Origin: Hyperoodon ampullatus
Lineage: Eukaryota; Chordata; Mammalia; Artiodactyla; Ziphiidae
Direction: 5' to 3'
DNA length: 64,000 nucleotides
Assembly: GCA_949752795.1 (NCBI GenBank)
Contig: OX457056.1
Span: 177,344,428 to 177,408,427, forward strand
A model generated the notes under the pieces. The model made no database searches. It saw nothing but the letters and a program-made list of their open reading frames with translations, and had not been told where the DNA came from. This document shows, piece by piece, positions 10,980 to 22,900 of this stretch (position 1 is its first letter; the number at the start of each line of letters is the position of its first letter). The position numbers and the translations under genes were made by a program.

Positions 10980-13900
10980 GTAAGTACCACCCCTCCAGCC
11001 CTGGGCTGGCCCCCTGGGAGGACACCAGGAGACCCAGGCTTGGTTCCTTATTCCTCATGGTCTTCACTGCTTGTTTGGGCAGATGACACTGACACCTCTG
11101 TCACCAAGATTGAACTTCTGCCCTCTTATTCCACCACGGCACTGATAGAGGAGCCCACAGAGGTGGAAGACCCCTGGAACCTGCCCGAGCTTCAGGACAC
11201 AGGGATCAAGTGGTCAGGTAAATGAGGCCAGCCGGGGCAGGCGGGAAGGGACTGCCCGTCGGCAAGGGATTGAGGCTACTAGCTTCACAGCGTCACCTCC
11301 TTCGTGTCAGCCTCTCCCTTCCATTGTTTAAGCAAAGGTCCTGGCTAGGGGATGCCACCCAGGTTAAGAGTCAAGCATCCTGTGATGACCGGGGGATGTT
11401 TCTGTTCTTTCATTCATTCATTCAACAAATGTGGGCCGGCACCGGGGTTATAACCAGGCCAGACCCTGTGCTGCTCTTTATAATCCATTTTGTGCTGAAC
11501 CCAGGTACTGTCCAGTGCTGCAGATGCAGCAGTAAATAGATGAGGCCCTGCCTCTGAGAGCCCCGGGGGTTGGGGGAGAGGAGTCCCCTCACCTAAATGT
11601 GGGCATCAGGGAAGGCTTGCAGAAGACAGACTATACAGACAGAACAGCTGGGGTGCAAGCAAATGCTGTACTTCTTTTCCAGGCAGGGTGTGAGGTCTGT
11701 GCGGATCAGACAGCTGGGAGGGTAAAGGAGCTGGGAGGAGGTGAGAACCATTTTACAAGTGAGTGTGGAAAACAGCCACCAAGGAGGTAGCCTTCCAGGA
11801 TGTATGAGGGCCCAAGCCCTCCCAGATGGAGGCTGTGATGGCTGCCTTGCGGCCACTTTGTAGAAAGTATTCTGTGCGGTTCTGAAGGTGCTTAGGACAG
11901 CCATTATCTCTGACCCCACCCTTAGCAAGGGGCAAGTGCTCTTAACGGCTTATCAGTGACCCTGGTTCAGCCCAGCACAAGCATGTGCCCTGCTTGGCCT
12001 GTGTGTGCCCCAGGGCCCACTGACCCCTCCTCCCAGAGCCAAATGCTTTAGAGACATTTCACCACAGGTTTCAATTAAATGGAGTACAGTGGTAGTTGCT
12101 TTGAAAACTGCAGCCGTGGACACAACCCATCTCTAGGTCTTGTGATCCATAAGATTACAGCTGCCTGGCTGGGAGGGGAGGTGGGGGAGTTCCGAGCTCA
12201 TTGTCAAACTTCTCAGTGTTGCGGACACTAAAAGCCTCCATGCCTTTTCCCCTTCCCCAGAGAGAGACACCAAAGGGAAGATTCTCTGTGTCTTCCAAGG
12301 GATTGGGAAATTTATTCTACTTCTGGTATTTCTCTACTTCTTCGTGTGCTCCTTGGATGTCCTCAGCAGTGCCTTCCAGCTGGTTGGAGGTATGGATGGA
12401 AGAGGTCAAAAGTCTGGGTTGGGGGCGGTGTTCTCATTGAATTTGGTTTGGAAAGTCACAACTCCAGCAGGCCCTCTCCAGCTGCAGCCTCCTGGAGTAT
12501 TTTAGGACTGGAAGCCACCTCAGATCATCTTGTGAAGTCATGCCCCCATTTTACAGAAAGGAAAACTGAGGCCCATGAAAGAGCTATGACTGGCTGGCTG
12601 AAGTGGCTTAGGCCAGAGCCAGGGCTAGAGCCAAGCCCAAGCGATCAGCTCCATGTGTTTGTCTATGAACACTGGACAGGAAGCTGTTTGACCTAAAGGT
12701 TCATCTGAGGGATCCCTGCTGTCTTTGGGCTTCCCCACCTGAGGGGATTATTGAATAAGAGTGTTCTTAGGCTAAAGCCACTGCTAAAAATCAAAGCTGG
12801 CCCTTTGCTGGAGAAGGATAGGGGTCCTGTGCTAGGTGATCTGCATTCAGAGCAGTTGCCTAAACACCTCCCACAACTGAGTGTGGCTATGGAGGGTGAG
12901 GCGACCTGGAATGTAATCACCATACATTTGGTCACCTGTGTATCCCTGATGGGCGGCAACAGTAAGAGCCAACACTTTGAATGCCTACTGAGGTAGGCAC
13001 TTCCAGGGGCATTGTCTTAAACATTCCATCCCAAAAGTCCTTCCCACTTACAGAGGAATAGGCCAAGGCTCAAGAAGGTCACCGCCCTGCACTGAGTTTC
13101 ACAGCCATAATTGTCATAGTGGGATTTAAACTCAGATCCAGTGACATGGAAGACCATAGGTTTCTGCACCCTTTGGTGCCTTTCTTGAGAACTCATCTTT
13201 GTGACCTGGGAGAACTGAGAAAGTGTGAGGAGCAGACCGACTTGCTGGATGCCACTCTGGTCCCCCTGGTCCAAGGCAGCATCAGTAAGGGGACTTGCAC
13301 TCTATCTCAGACAAGTCATTCCACTCTCCATTCTCTGGGCCTCAGTCTTTTTTAAAAAATGTATTGGAGGGTGGATTGATGGTCTCAGAGGCACATTCTC
13401 AAAAAGGACACTGCCAGAATTCAATTATAGGCTGGGGCTAAGGGCTGGGGTCTAAGAAGGTAGATAGAAAAGAATGAGAAGATCCACTTGGGTAAATCTT
13501 CTGAATTGGGAATACATCCCAGAGACAAGAATGAGGACATCAGGAGTTGCACTGGCACTCATCGGGCCAAGTACAGAGTTGAGGCCAGGTTCATGGAAAG
13601 AGAAGACTAGAGGGGGACTTGCTGATGAAAGTGGTTGAAGGATGGGAGGGTGTAGGGTGAAGGGACAAGAGGAACAGGGGTGGATGGGGAACTAGGTCAC
13701 AGAGGCAGAGTCAGGGCATCAGAGAAGCACTGGGGAGAAGCCCGAGGAAGCAAGATGCCCAAGATAAGTCTGGAGGCTGGTACCTATGGCCAGCTGGTCT
13801 TGACAGAGACTTCTGTTACTCAGCGCCCACCTAACCCCCATCACGTGGCCATGGGTTTGTTTTTCAGGAAAGGTGGCCGGGCAGTTCTTCAGCAACAACT

Positions 13901-16900
13901 CCATCATGTCCAACCCTGTGGCGGGGCTGGTGATCGGGGTGCTAGTGACTGTCCTGGTGCAGAGTTCCAGTACCTCCTCATCCATTGTCGTCAGCATGGT
14001 GGCCTCCTCATGTGAGTCCAAGAACCCATGAGCCCAGATAACATTTCAGGCATTTCCCTGTTCAGCTGGGGAGGCTGGGATTTACTCTGAATGTGTCCAG
14101 GCTTATCACCATTACCTTCTTGTCTAACTATGATGTGTTCTGCTTAGATCATAGGCAGTCTCCTGTTTCCCTTCCCATAACTGAGTCTGAAAATTGGCCC
14201 CAAAGCTTGAAGACTCAGTTCTGAATTCTCTAGAACTGTGTTATCCTGTCCAGCAGCCACTAGCTACATGTGGCTATTTCATTTTATTTATTATTATTAT
14301 TATTATTTGCGATACGTGGGCCTCTCACTGTTGTGGCCTCTCCTGTTGCAGAGCACAGGCTCCAGACACGCAGGCTCAGCGGCCATGGTTCATGGGCCCA
14401 GCCGCTCCGCTGCATGTGGGATCTTCCCAGACCGGGGCACGAACCCATGTCCCCTGCATCGGCAGGCGGGCTCTCAACCACTGCGCCACCAGGGAAGCCC
14501 CCTATTTCATTTTATTTAACCTTAAATTCAGCTGCTCAGCTGCAAGAGCTATATTTGAAGGGATCAGTAGTCATATGTGGCTAGCAGCTGCCATATTGGA
14601 CCACATAGATTTAGAACATTTCCATCATCGCTGTCAGGGCTAAGAATAAAACCGTGTAATCACATCACACACTGGCTTTGGGGCAACTGAGTTTGGGGAG
14701 CTGACGTTCCAAACTTGAACCTGTTCAACATTTGCCCTGGCTAAATTGAGACAGACCCTCTGGGGTGGACCAGTTTGAACTGGTTAATTTTCAGCCCAAA
14801 CCAGCATTTTAGCTAAAATTAACTAGAACTTTCGGGGTCCAAATTAGAAAAAGTTATTCATTACTTCTCCAAAATACTTTCATATGTTAGAACATGTGGC
14901 AATATATTAATTTTGTTAGAAAAAGAAATTATACTGCCATAAATTTGCCATAATAAATATACAAGTCCTTACACATTGTAAGGTCTCTTTTAAGCTACCC
15001 TTGCATCTGTAATAGGGAGGACAGAGGAATTTAGAAAGAAACTTTTAAACTGGGGTCCACAAAAGGGCTTTATGGAGACTCTGAATTCCCTGTAATTAAG
15101 TGCTGAAATTTTTTTTTATTTCACACTGTTTGATTTTATTTTTAATCCATAAGAATTAGACATTGAAACTGAACAATATTTTTCAGAAAGTAAAATTTTT
15201 TACTTATTTTTTTATTTTTAATTTTTTGGTACATGTGCATATTTCTGTAGTGAGCTGTCCACGCTTTTGTCAGATTCTCAGCGAGGTGCAGACCCTAAAG
15301 AGGTTAAGAACTGATGCTTTAGGGGATTGCCAGCCTGAATGTGATCAGCTTGCCTTGGGCCACACCAGGAACATGGCCAAGCTGCCTTCCTCAACTTACT
15401 AACTTGATAACTTACTCTTTTCCACCCTCCAGTGCTGAATGTGCAGGCTGCCGTCCCCATTATCATGGGGGCCAACATTGGGACCTCCATCACCAACACC
15501 ATCGTGGCACTCATGCAGGCAGGTGACCGGAGTGAGTTCAGAAGGTAGGAGGCTCAGCATCAGCCTTTGCCACCACCCATTGGGATTGACCAGGTTGTCC
15601 TAACTACCGTTAACATTAGAGCATGTTTCTTATCCCTAGACCTCTTTAGAAATAGACACAGTGGAGTATGGCTGGGGTTGGGATCACATACTTATCAGTT
15701 GATTAAACTCAGTTCCCTGATATGCAGGGCTGGGATAATAGTTTCTATCACTGCCGTGTTGTCTAAAGGAATTAACACAATCATGCAGATAAATGCTTAT
15801 CAAGGTGCTTGGCACACAGTCAGGGCTGCCTGAATACAAGTCCTAGCTAGAAGCTTGAGCTAGAAGCTTGACCTGTGGTGTAAAACAAGGCCAGTTAGAA
15901 TAGGATTTACTGTCTCAGTTAGAAATCATCATTACCTCCTAAACCTTCCATTTTTGGCCAGCTCAACCCATACCACTTTTTCTTCTTCACTCACATGCCA
16001 ATAAAAGGCAACATAGAGCCTTTGTGAATGTGTAAGATCTAAAAATGGGGCAGGATAAATACAGGCAAAGGAAACCCTTTTCTTCCAAAGTTTCATGCGA
16101 AAATTAAGCACATTTCCCAGCCTCTCTTCTAACTGGTGATGGGCTTTTTCCACAGCTTGTTAAAATAGAGAAGCAGTCCCCATCCAAAAAAACCAGACAC
16201 TCTAAATTGAAAAAATACATGCCCCACAATGGTCATAGCATCATTATTTACCAAGATATGGAAGCAACTTAAGTGTCCATCAAGAGATGAATGGAAGAGT
16301 GATGCACACACGCACATGCCCACGCACACACACACAATGGAATACTACTCAGCCACAAAAAAAGAAAGAGATTTTGTCATTTGCAGCAACATGGATGGAC
16401 TTGGAGGGCATTTTGCTAAATGAAATAAATCAGACAAAGAAAGACAAATACTATATGATATCACTTATATGTGAAATCTAAAAAATACAACAAACTAGTG
16501 AATATAACAAAAAAGAAGCAGATTCACAGATATGAGAACAAACTAGTGGTTACCAGTGGGGACAGGGAAGGGGGAGGGGCAAGATAGGAGTAGGGGAATA
16601 AGAGGTACAAACTATTAGATATAAAATAAGCTGCAAGGATGTATTGTGGGGAATATAGCCAATATTTTATAAGAGCTATAAATGGAGTATAACCTTGAAA
16701 AATCGTGAATCACTGTATTGAACACCTGTAGCTAATATAATATTGTACACCAACTATACTTCAACTGTGGCATCAGACATCATGAGACATCTGTGGCATC
16801 AGACAGATGACTGGCTGGCTGGGGGTCAGCTAACACCATCCCTCATCCATGGATGGCAGTGGATGTCCTCAGAGACATTCATTTTCCCTCAACCATGGCT

Positions 16901-19900
16901 AAAGTCTGGACCCTGATGAAATGTTCTGAGGTCTAAATAATAATACACATTACCCAGGGTGTTTGCTAATTTGATCTCCTCAAGAAGCTAAGCAGACTTT
17001 TCTATGCCCCATTTTATTAATATAGGAACACAAAGAGGTTAAGTAACTTCACTGAGGGGCATAGCTGGGACTCAGATCCAGGTTTTCTTATTGGAAATTT
17101 TGGTACAAAATTTTAGATATAAAATAAGCTGCAAGGATGTATTGTGGGGAATATAGCCAATATTTTATAAGAGCTATAAATGAAGTATAACCTTGAAAAA
17201 TTGTGAATCACTGTATTGAACACCTGTAGCTAATATAATATTGTACACCAACTATACTTCAACTGTGGCATCAGACATCATGAGACATCTGTGGCACTGT
17301 TACGCTAATTTTTACCTCTGGGTGTATAAATATATGATCTATGAAAGTGCCTGCACATAGGAATATAATTGGCCTAGCTCACCCCCTGTTTGGAATATTT
17401 AAATAGATTGCTTTCAGTAACATCTTTGGAAATGTGTATCATTCTTTCCTGGTTATTTTTTCCTGGATAGATTACTGTATCAGACACACCTATAAGGCTC
17501 TTTAAACATTTTGCCAAACTACAAAGAAATATTTGTATCACTTTGCATCAGCAGTGTATGAAAATGTCTTAAATCACCCTCTCCAGGAAGAATAAGTTAA
17601 CTTTGTAAAATATTAGTTAAGATGGTATGTGAAAATTTGTACTTGCAAATTTCTTTTATTACTGGTGAAGTTAAGCATTTCCCCCTGCATGTTTAATAGC
17701 TTCTGTCCCTCATGTCCCATCTTCTATTTGTTTTGGGTATTTCTTGACATGCAGAGTTTTTATAAAGGAAGATTTTTTCATTGAGGGAAAAAAACTATAG
17801 AGTTTTTTTTAATCTGGAGATAGGTAAGATGGAATTCAGGGGGGAATCAGTGAACCTTCTCCAGTAGATGCAAATTGTGGTATATATTAGCTTTATTTTC
17901 TGTAGAGACTGTTCAAATATTTGATCAAAGTCTCAAGATCTTACAGTTAAGAATTCAATTGTGTAGAAGGCTCTGATGGTAACCTTCATACTGGCCCCCG
18001 CCTTTCCAAAATCCATATGCATGATTTGAAACTGGTCTTGATGAAGTTTTCTCAAACAGTGCTCTGTGAACTAATAGTTGCAGCCAAAACACATCTAGTT
18101 CCCTTTTCCCCAAGCAGGGCAAACTGTGTACTGTCTGATCTGGTGGGAAAGGTTCTGCTGGACAGTGGGAGACAAGGGTCCTGGACCCAGTGCTCCTGCA
18201 GTGGTCTTCAATTCCTCCATGCTCACTGGCCTTTAGTTTCCTCATCTGTTGAATGGGGATCTTCATACCACTCACTTTGGGGATTGTTGTGAGAACAAAA
18301 GTGAGACTGTACACCTCTATGCACTCAGATAGGTGGCACCTGGCCGGTGATACAAGTGATGACCTGCCTAGATGGTGCCCAGTCGCTTGTTGGCTAATCA
18401 GGCTCGGGATGGGGTTCCCCTCCTGCAGGGCCTTTGCAGGGGCCACCGTCCATGACTTCTTCAACTGGCTGTCTGTGTTGGTGCTCCTGCCTCTGGAGGC
18501 TGCCACCCGTTACCTGGAGCGCCTGACCAACCTGGTAGTGGAGACCTTCAACTTCAAGAATGGAGAGGATGCCCCAGAGCTTCTGAAAGTTATCACAGAT
18601 CCCTTCACGAAGCTCATTATCCAGGTAACTCGTCTTTCTGCAGAGAGGGAAAGGCCCCAACACCCTCCCCTGCTCCCCACTCACCGGGCTGGGACGGAAG
18701 AGATGGATGAGGGTCTGTAAAAACTGCCCTTTGGCTGCCTCTGAAAAAAGCCAAGGGAGGCAGAACTTCAGGGACACCCGATGAGATGGAGTAATTAGCC
18801 TTTATTATCTCCTTGATTTCAACAAGTGTATCATCTTTATTAGGATGGGGGCAGGTGGCGGGGGTGAGCGCTTCTCTAGACTCAAGGACTCTCTACTGGA
18901 CACCTGGGCGCTTTGTTCCCACTACTGGCCTCAGCACCCATGGGCTCACTGATTAAAGTAGCACCCTGCTCCCAGCCAAAGAGGAAGAGTTTACTGCCTT
19001 TCCTTCCATCTCACCCCTCTGCTCACTAGGGTCTGTCCATATTATTGAAATAAATGAAAGAAGGCTTTGTGGATGTTGCCTTGGGGAGAAGGGGCCAGTT
19101 TGGACCTTGCCTTTTCACTCTTACCTTCTGTTTTTTTTTTCTGTCATTCAGTCATCTGATGAATATCTACTGCATGCTTCTTAGATACGGGTTCATTGTT
19201 CATACAATCATTCATTTATTGAGCACCCACTGACATCTGGGTGCTGCGCTCTGCCCTGAGAGTGCAGATAGAGTGAGTCCCAGCTCACCCTTTCAGTGCA
19301 GTTCACACCCTCACAGTCCGGTTCACATCCTCAGCCCCTTTTAACAGCTTAACATCTGTCCCACATCAGTTCTGAGAACGTGCTGACTCTCTTCTGTCCA
19401 TTGCCTTCCTCAGCTGGATAAAAAAGTTATCAACCAAATTGCAATGAACGATGAAACAGCCAAAAACAAGAGTATGATCAAGATTTGGTGTAAAACTTTT
19501 ACCAACATGGTAAGTTTCTGAGAATATTGCTGGGTGCGTGAACTCTTGTGTCTATACTTGATAAAGCAAGATCTTGCATTTAGATTGGGCATATAAAAGG
19601 TAAGGGGAAAGAAAAATCAGGGATTCCTGAAAAATCAAAACTAGCCAGTGAGAATCCTTAAGTTCTTGAATGCTAGATGGACAGACATTATACAGTAGGA
19701 CAGACAGAACCAACCCACATCATGGACCCATTATTCCTGGCTTGTTATTTTCATGTCTCCTGGCTTACCTCTGGCTGCCTCCTTGCTCTCATTTATGGAG
19801 GGACCCATGGGAGCAGTGCATCATGCTTACGGTGCACGAATTGATATGGGTCTCCCCTGACGCCTCACATTTCCTGCCATTCCCCACCAGAAATGAGTGT

Positions 19901-22900
19901 TATGGACTGTACATAGCATTTCTCATGTTTGCCACCCAGACTGAGAGCAATGTCACCGTCCCCTCGCCTGACAACTGCACCTCTCCTTCCCTCTGTTGGA
20001 CGGATGGTTTGCACACCTGGACCATCAAGAACGTGACCCACCAGGAGAACATTGCCAAGTGTGAGTGAAACTCACAGCATCAGCCTCCAGGACAGGCTGT
20101 CTGGGGTGATGATAGGTGTTTCCTATCTGTGTGGAGCCCCAGTAAATGAAGGAAAGAAGGGCAGTGAGATTCACTGAACACTAATCCTACACTGGCCAAT
20201 GAGCTGTGAGCTTTCACAGCAGAGGAAACTAAGGCTTAGGGACAGGGGACAGGCCCAAGGTTCCCCCGTAAGGGGCAGAACTAGGACTTGATATTCAGTT
20301 CCTCTGGCAGTTCCAGGCGGATTCAGAACTCATCAACAGATACCAGAGTGCTCCTTCTGTGTGCTTCATACTCTCTTTGGCAGTACCTCTAGGGAGATGA
20401 CAGCCTGATTTGAAGGAGATGTGGGGCACACACAGAACACATTCACCCTCAAGTCATCAGTCCCTACGGTACAGCAGGCCCCATATGGCAGGGCTATAGC
20501 ACTGAACAAAGCAGTGAGCCTGCATGATGCTCCAGTTCTTTAAGAAGCTATACTGTTGCCTCTGGACTCTTTTATGGCCCTGACGTTAGTTCTTCTAATT
20601 ATTTATATTCCTTATATACCCATTTGCACATCTCTTCTTCTCCTCCTCTCCGTGCACCCCACATTAATTCTGAGCCATATACCTTAATACTCCAGTTGTG
20701 TTTTACCTCACAGAATCAAGTGAACGTATCACCTCCCATGTTCTAGGTGCTATAATATCCATTGATATAACCATGTTTTTCTGGAATCATCATGGGGACA
20801 CACAGGGGTTTTTAAAAAACACAAGGAGTTTTATAATTAACAATAGCTCCCACTCTGACTTGCCCATCCTACCCCACCTTGCTCCTCAAATACTTTCTTG
20901 TAGGCATCCTCATTATCATGAGTAAAACACAACATGGGATTTAGAGGCAGAAGAATGGGGCTGGAAACCTGGGTCTGCCCCTGGATTTCACTACATCTTC
21001 ACCCTCATGAGATCCCATTGGCCAGAACATAGCCTCAGGGCTACACTTAGCTGCAAGGGAGGCTGGAAAGTGTGGTCTTTATTCTGGGCTACCTTGCTGT
21101 GTGTCAAGCTGACAACCAAGATTCTGTTACTCTGAGACAGAAGGATGCTGGGGAATAAGTAACAATCTGTGGCTGTCAAGGGTTCCATGCCTTCCTAACA
21201 AGGGCATGCTATGGTCTCTCCAGGCCGGCACATCTTCGTGAATTTCAACCTCCCAGATGTTGTTGTGGGCACCATTCTGCTGGTAGTCGCCCTGCTGGTC
21301 CTCTGTAGCTGCCTGATCCTAATTGTCAAGCTCTTGGGCTCTGTGCTCAGGGGGCAGGTAGCTGTTGTCATCAAGAAGACCATCAACACTGGTAAGCACA
21401 CTGCCCCCCACTCTGGACCTTCTAGGGGATAGTGTCACTGTGGTCCCTCCAGGGGCGCTCCTTTTGATTCTCCTCTAGCCGTGGCCTCTGTATGGAGTTT
21501 CTCTCTGGGCTCTGATAAGTTGCGGAAGTTAAGATGCCATTCACCCTTGAAATCTTCCCTAGTGTCTTGGGTGGAGCCTGGGGAGAAAGCGCAAGCTTCC
21601 ATCAGATGTTTGCAAGGTCCTGAGAGAGAGCCAGCTCAAATCCAGAGAGCTGTGAGATAGGCCTTCCTTCCTGGCAGGTTCCCTGTTTGCCCAGGACTTT
21701 ACTGGGTCTGTCAGGATACCTTAGGAAAAGGTTAACAGAAGTCCATCATGGTCCCTACTTCCCTTTGACTCTTGGGAAGAAAATGTGGTTCTGGATAAAT
21801 ACCTCAGCATTTTGAGGCAGCCAGTCAGACTCCATTGCTGAGAACGGCGTCCTGGCCAATGAAAATATACCCTGTAAACTCTCCCTGTGAAATGGGGCCG
21901 AGGATATCTACCTCTCAGGGTTGTCATGAGGGTGAGCTGAGTACCCGTGCCCTGGATGCTTGCTGGCTGTGCAGGGCCTGATCCTGTGCTGGTGGTGCCG
22001 AGGGCGAGGTCTATAGGGCTTCCAAGCTGCTTCATATCCTCACTGCTCTTTTAGGTGGAAACAAAGGTGGAGGGTATGCAGTGTTGGGAGACCAGGACAG
22101 AAGGAAAGATAGAGGTCTGAATGCTCCAAGTGCTTTGTCGTTATTCAGCTGCTGTAGCACATTCTTGTAGGCTGGGTGGCTTAAACAACAGAAATTTGTT
22201 TCTCACAGTCCTGGAGACTGGGAGGTCCATGGTCAGGGTGCCAGCACAGTTGGGTTCTGGTGAGGACCCACTTACTGGTTTACAGATGGCTGCCTTCTCA
22301 TTGTGTCCTCACATGGAAGAGAGAGTGGAGAGGAAGCAAGCTCTGCCTTCTATAAGGGTACTAATCCACTCATGAGGACTCCAACCTCATGACCTAATCA
22401 CCTCCCAAAGGCCTCACTTCCTAATACAATCACATTAGGGGGTCAGGGTTTCAACATATGAATTGGGGGAGGGGGGAACGACACAAACATTCTGTCCATA
22501 ACAGATGGGTTCAGCATTTAGAACTCCAGTGAAATGTACTTTTGTCTTCATAACACGTACCCACATCCTTGGTTCTACCATCTGGATATGCAAGGTGAAA
22601 GGATGCTGAAAATCCAGTTTGCAATTTCAGACTTGGTATGGGGTGGGGAGGATTTTACACAACCTCAACCTCTGGCCCAGCCGTGCACCCTGGGTCCTGT
22701 GGAGATGCCAGCTGGGCCTCCAACCCATGCCTTCCCCAGAAGGATTGTGACGCATCTCTTATCCTCTGTGTTCCAGATTTCCCTTTCCCCTTTGCCTGGG
22801 TGACTGGCTACCTGGCCATCCTTGTGGGGGCGGGGATGACCTTCATCGTTCAGAGCAGCTCTGTCTTCACGTCTGCTATGACCCCTCTGATCGGTGAGTT

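Larger units (their letters stand above)
14012..15432 (+). other. SLC34A2: SLC34A2 intron 5
   Basis: GTGAGT to CCTCCAG. It contains a hAT-type element split by a CHR-2 SINE (14231-14643) and AT-rich sequence around 14880-15240 with no recognised element. Confidence 0.7.
15545..18428 (+). other. SLC34A2: SLC34A2 intron 6 with duplicated L1 tail
   Basis: GTAGGA to CCTGCAG, 2.9 kb. It holds a MIR (15680-15830), an L1 3' end (16190-16765), a 195-bp near-identical duplication of the L1 tail plus flank (16604-16798 and 17102-17296), and an old minus-strand L1-like stretch (17390-17780). No coding exon is seen. Confidence 0.75.

Noticed and set aside
16300..16336. CA-repeat microsatellite
   Set aside because: Only a short irregular CA-rich patch inside the L1 ORF2 relic; too short and impure to report as a locus.
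17955..18506. 183-codon minus-strand frame
   Set aside because: It overlaps the antisense of exon 7 and intron 6 and resembles nothing known.
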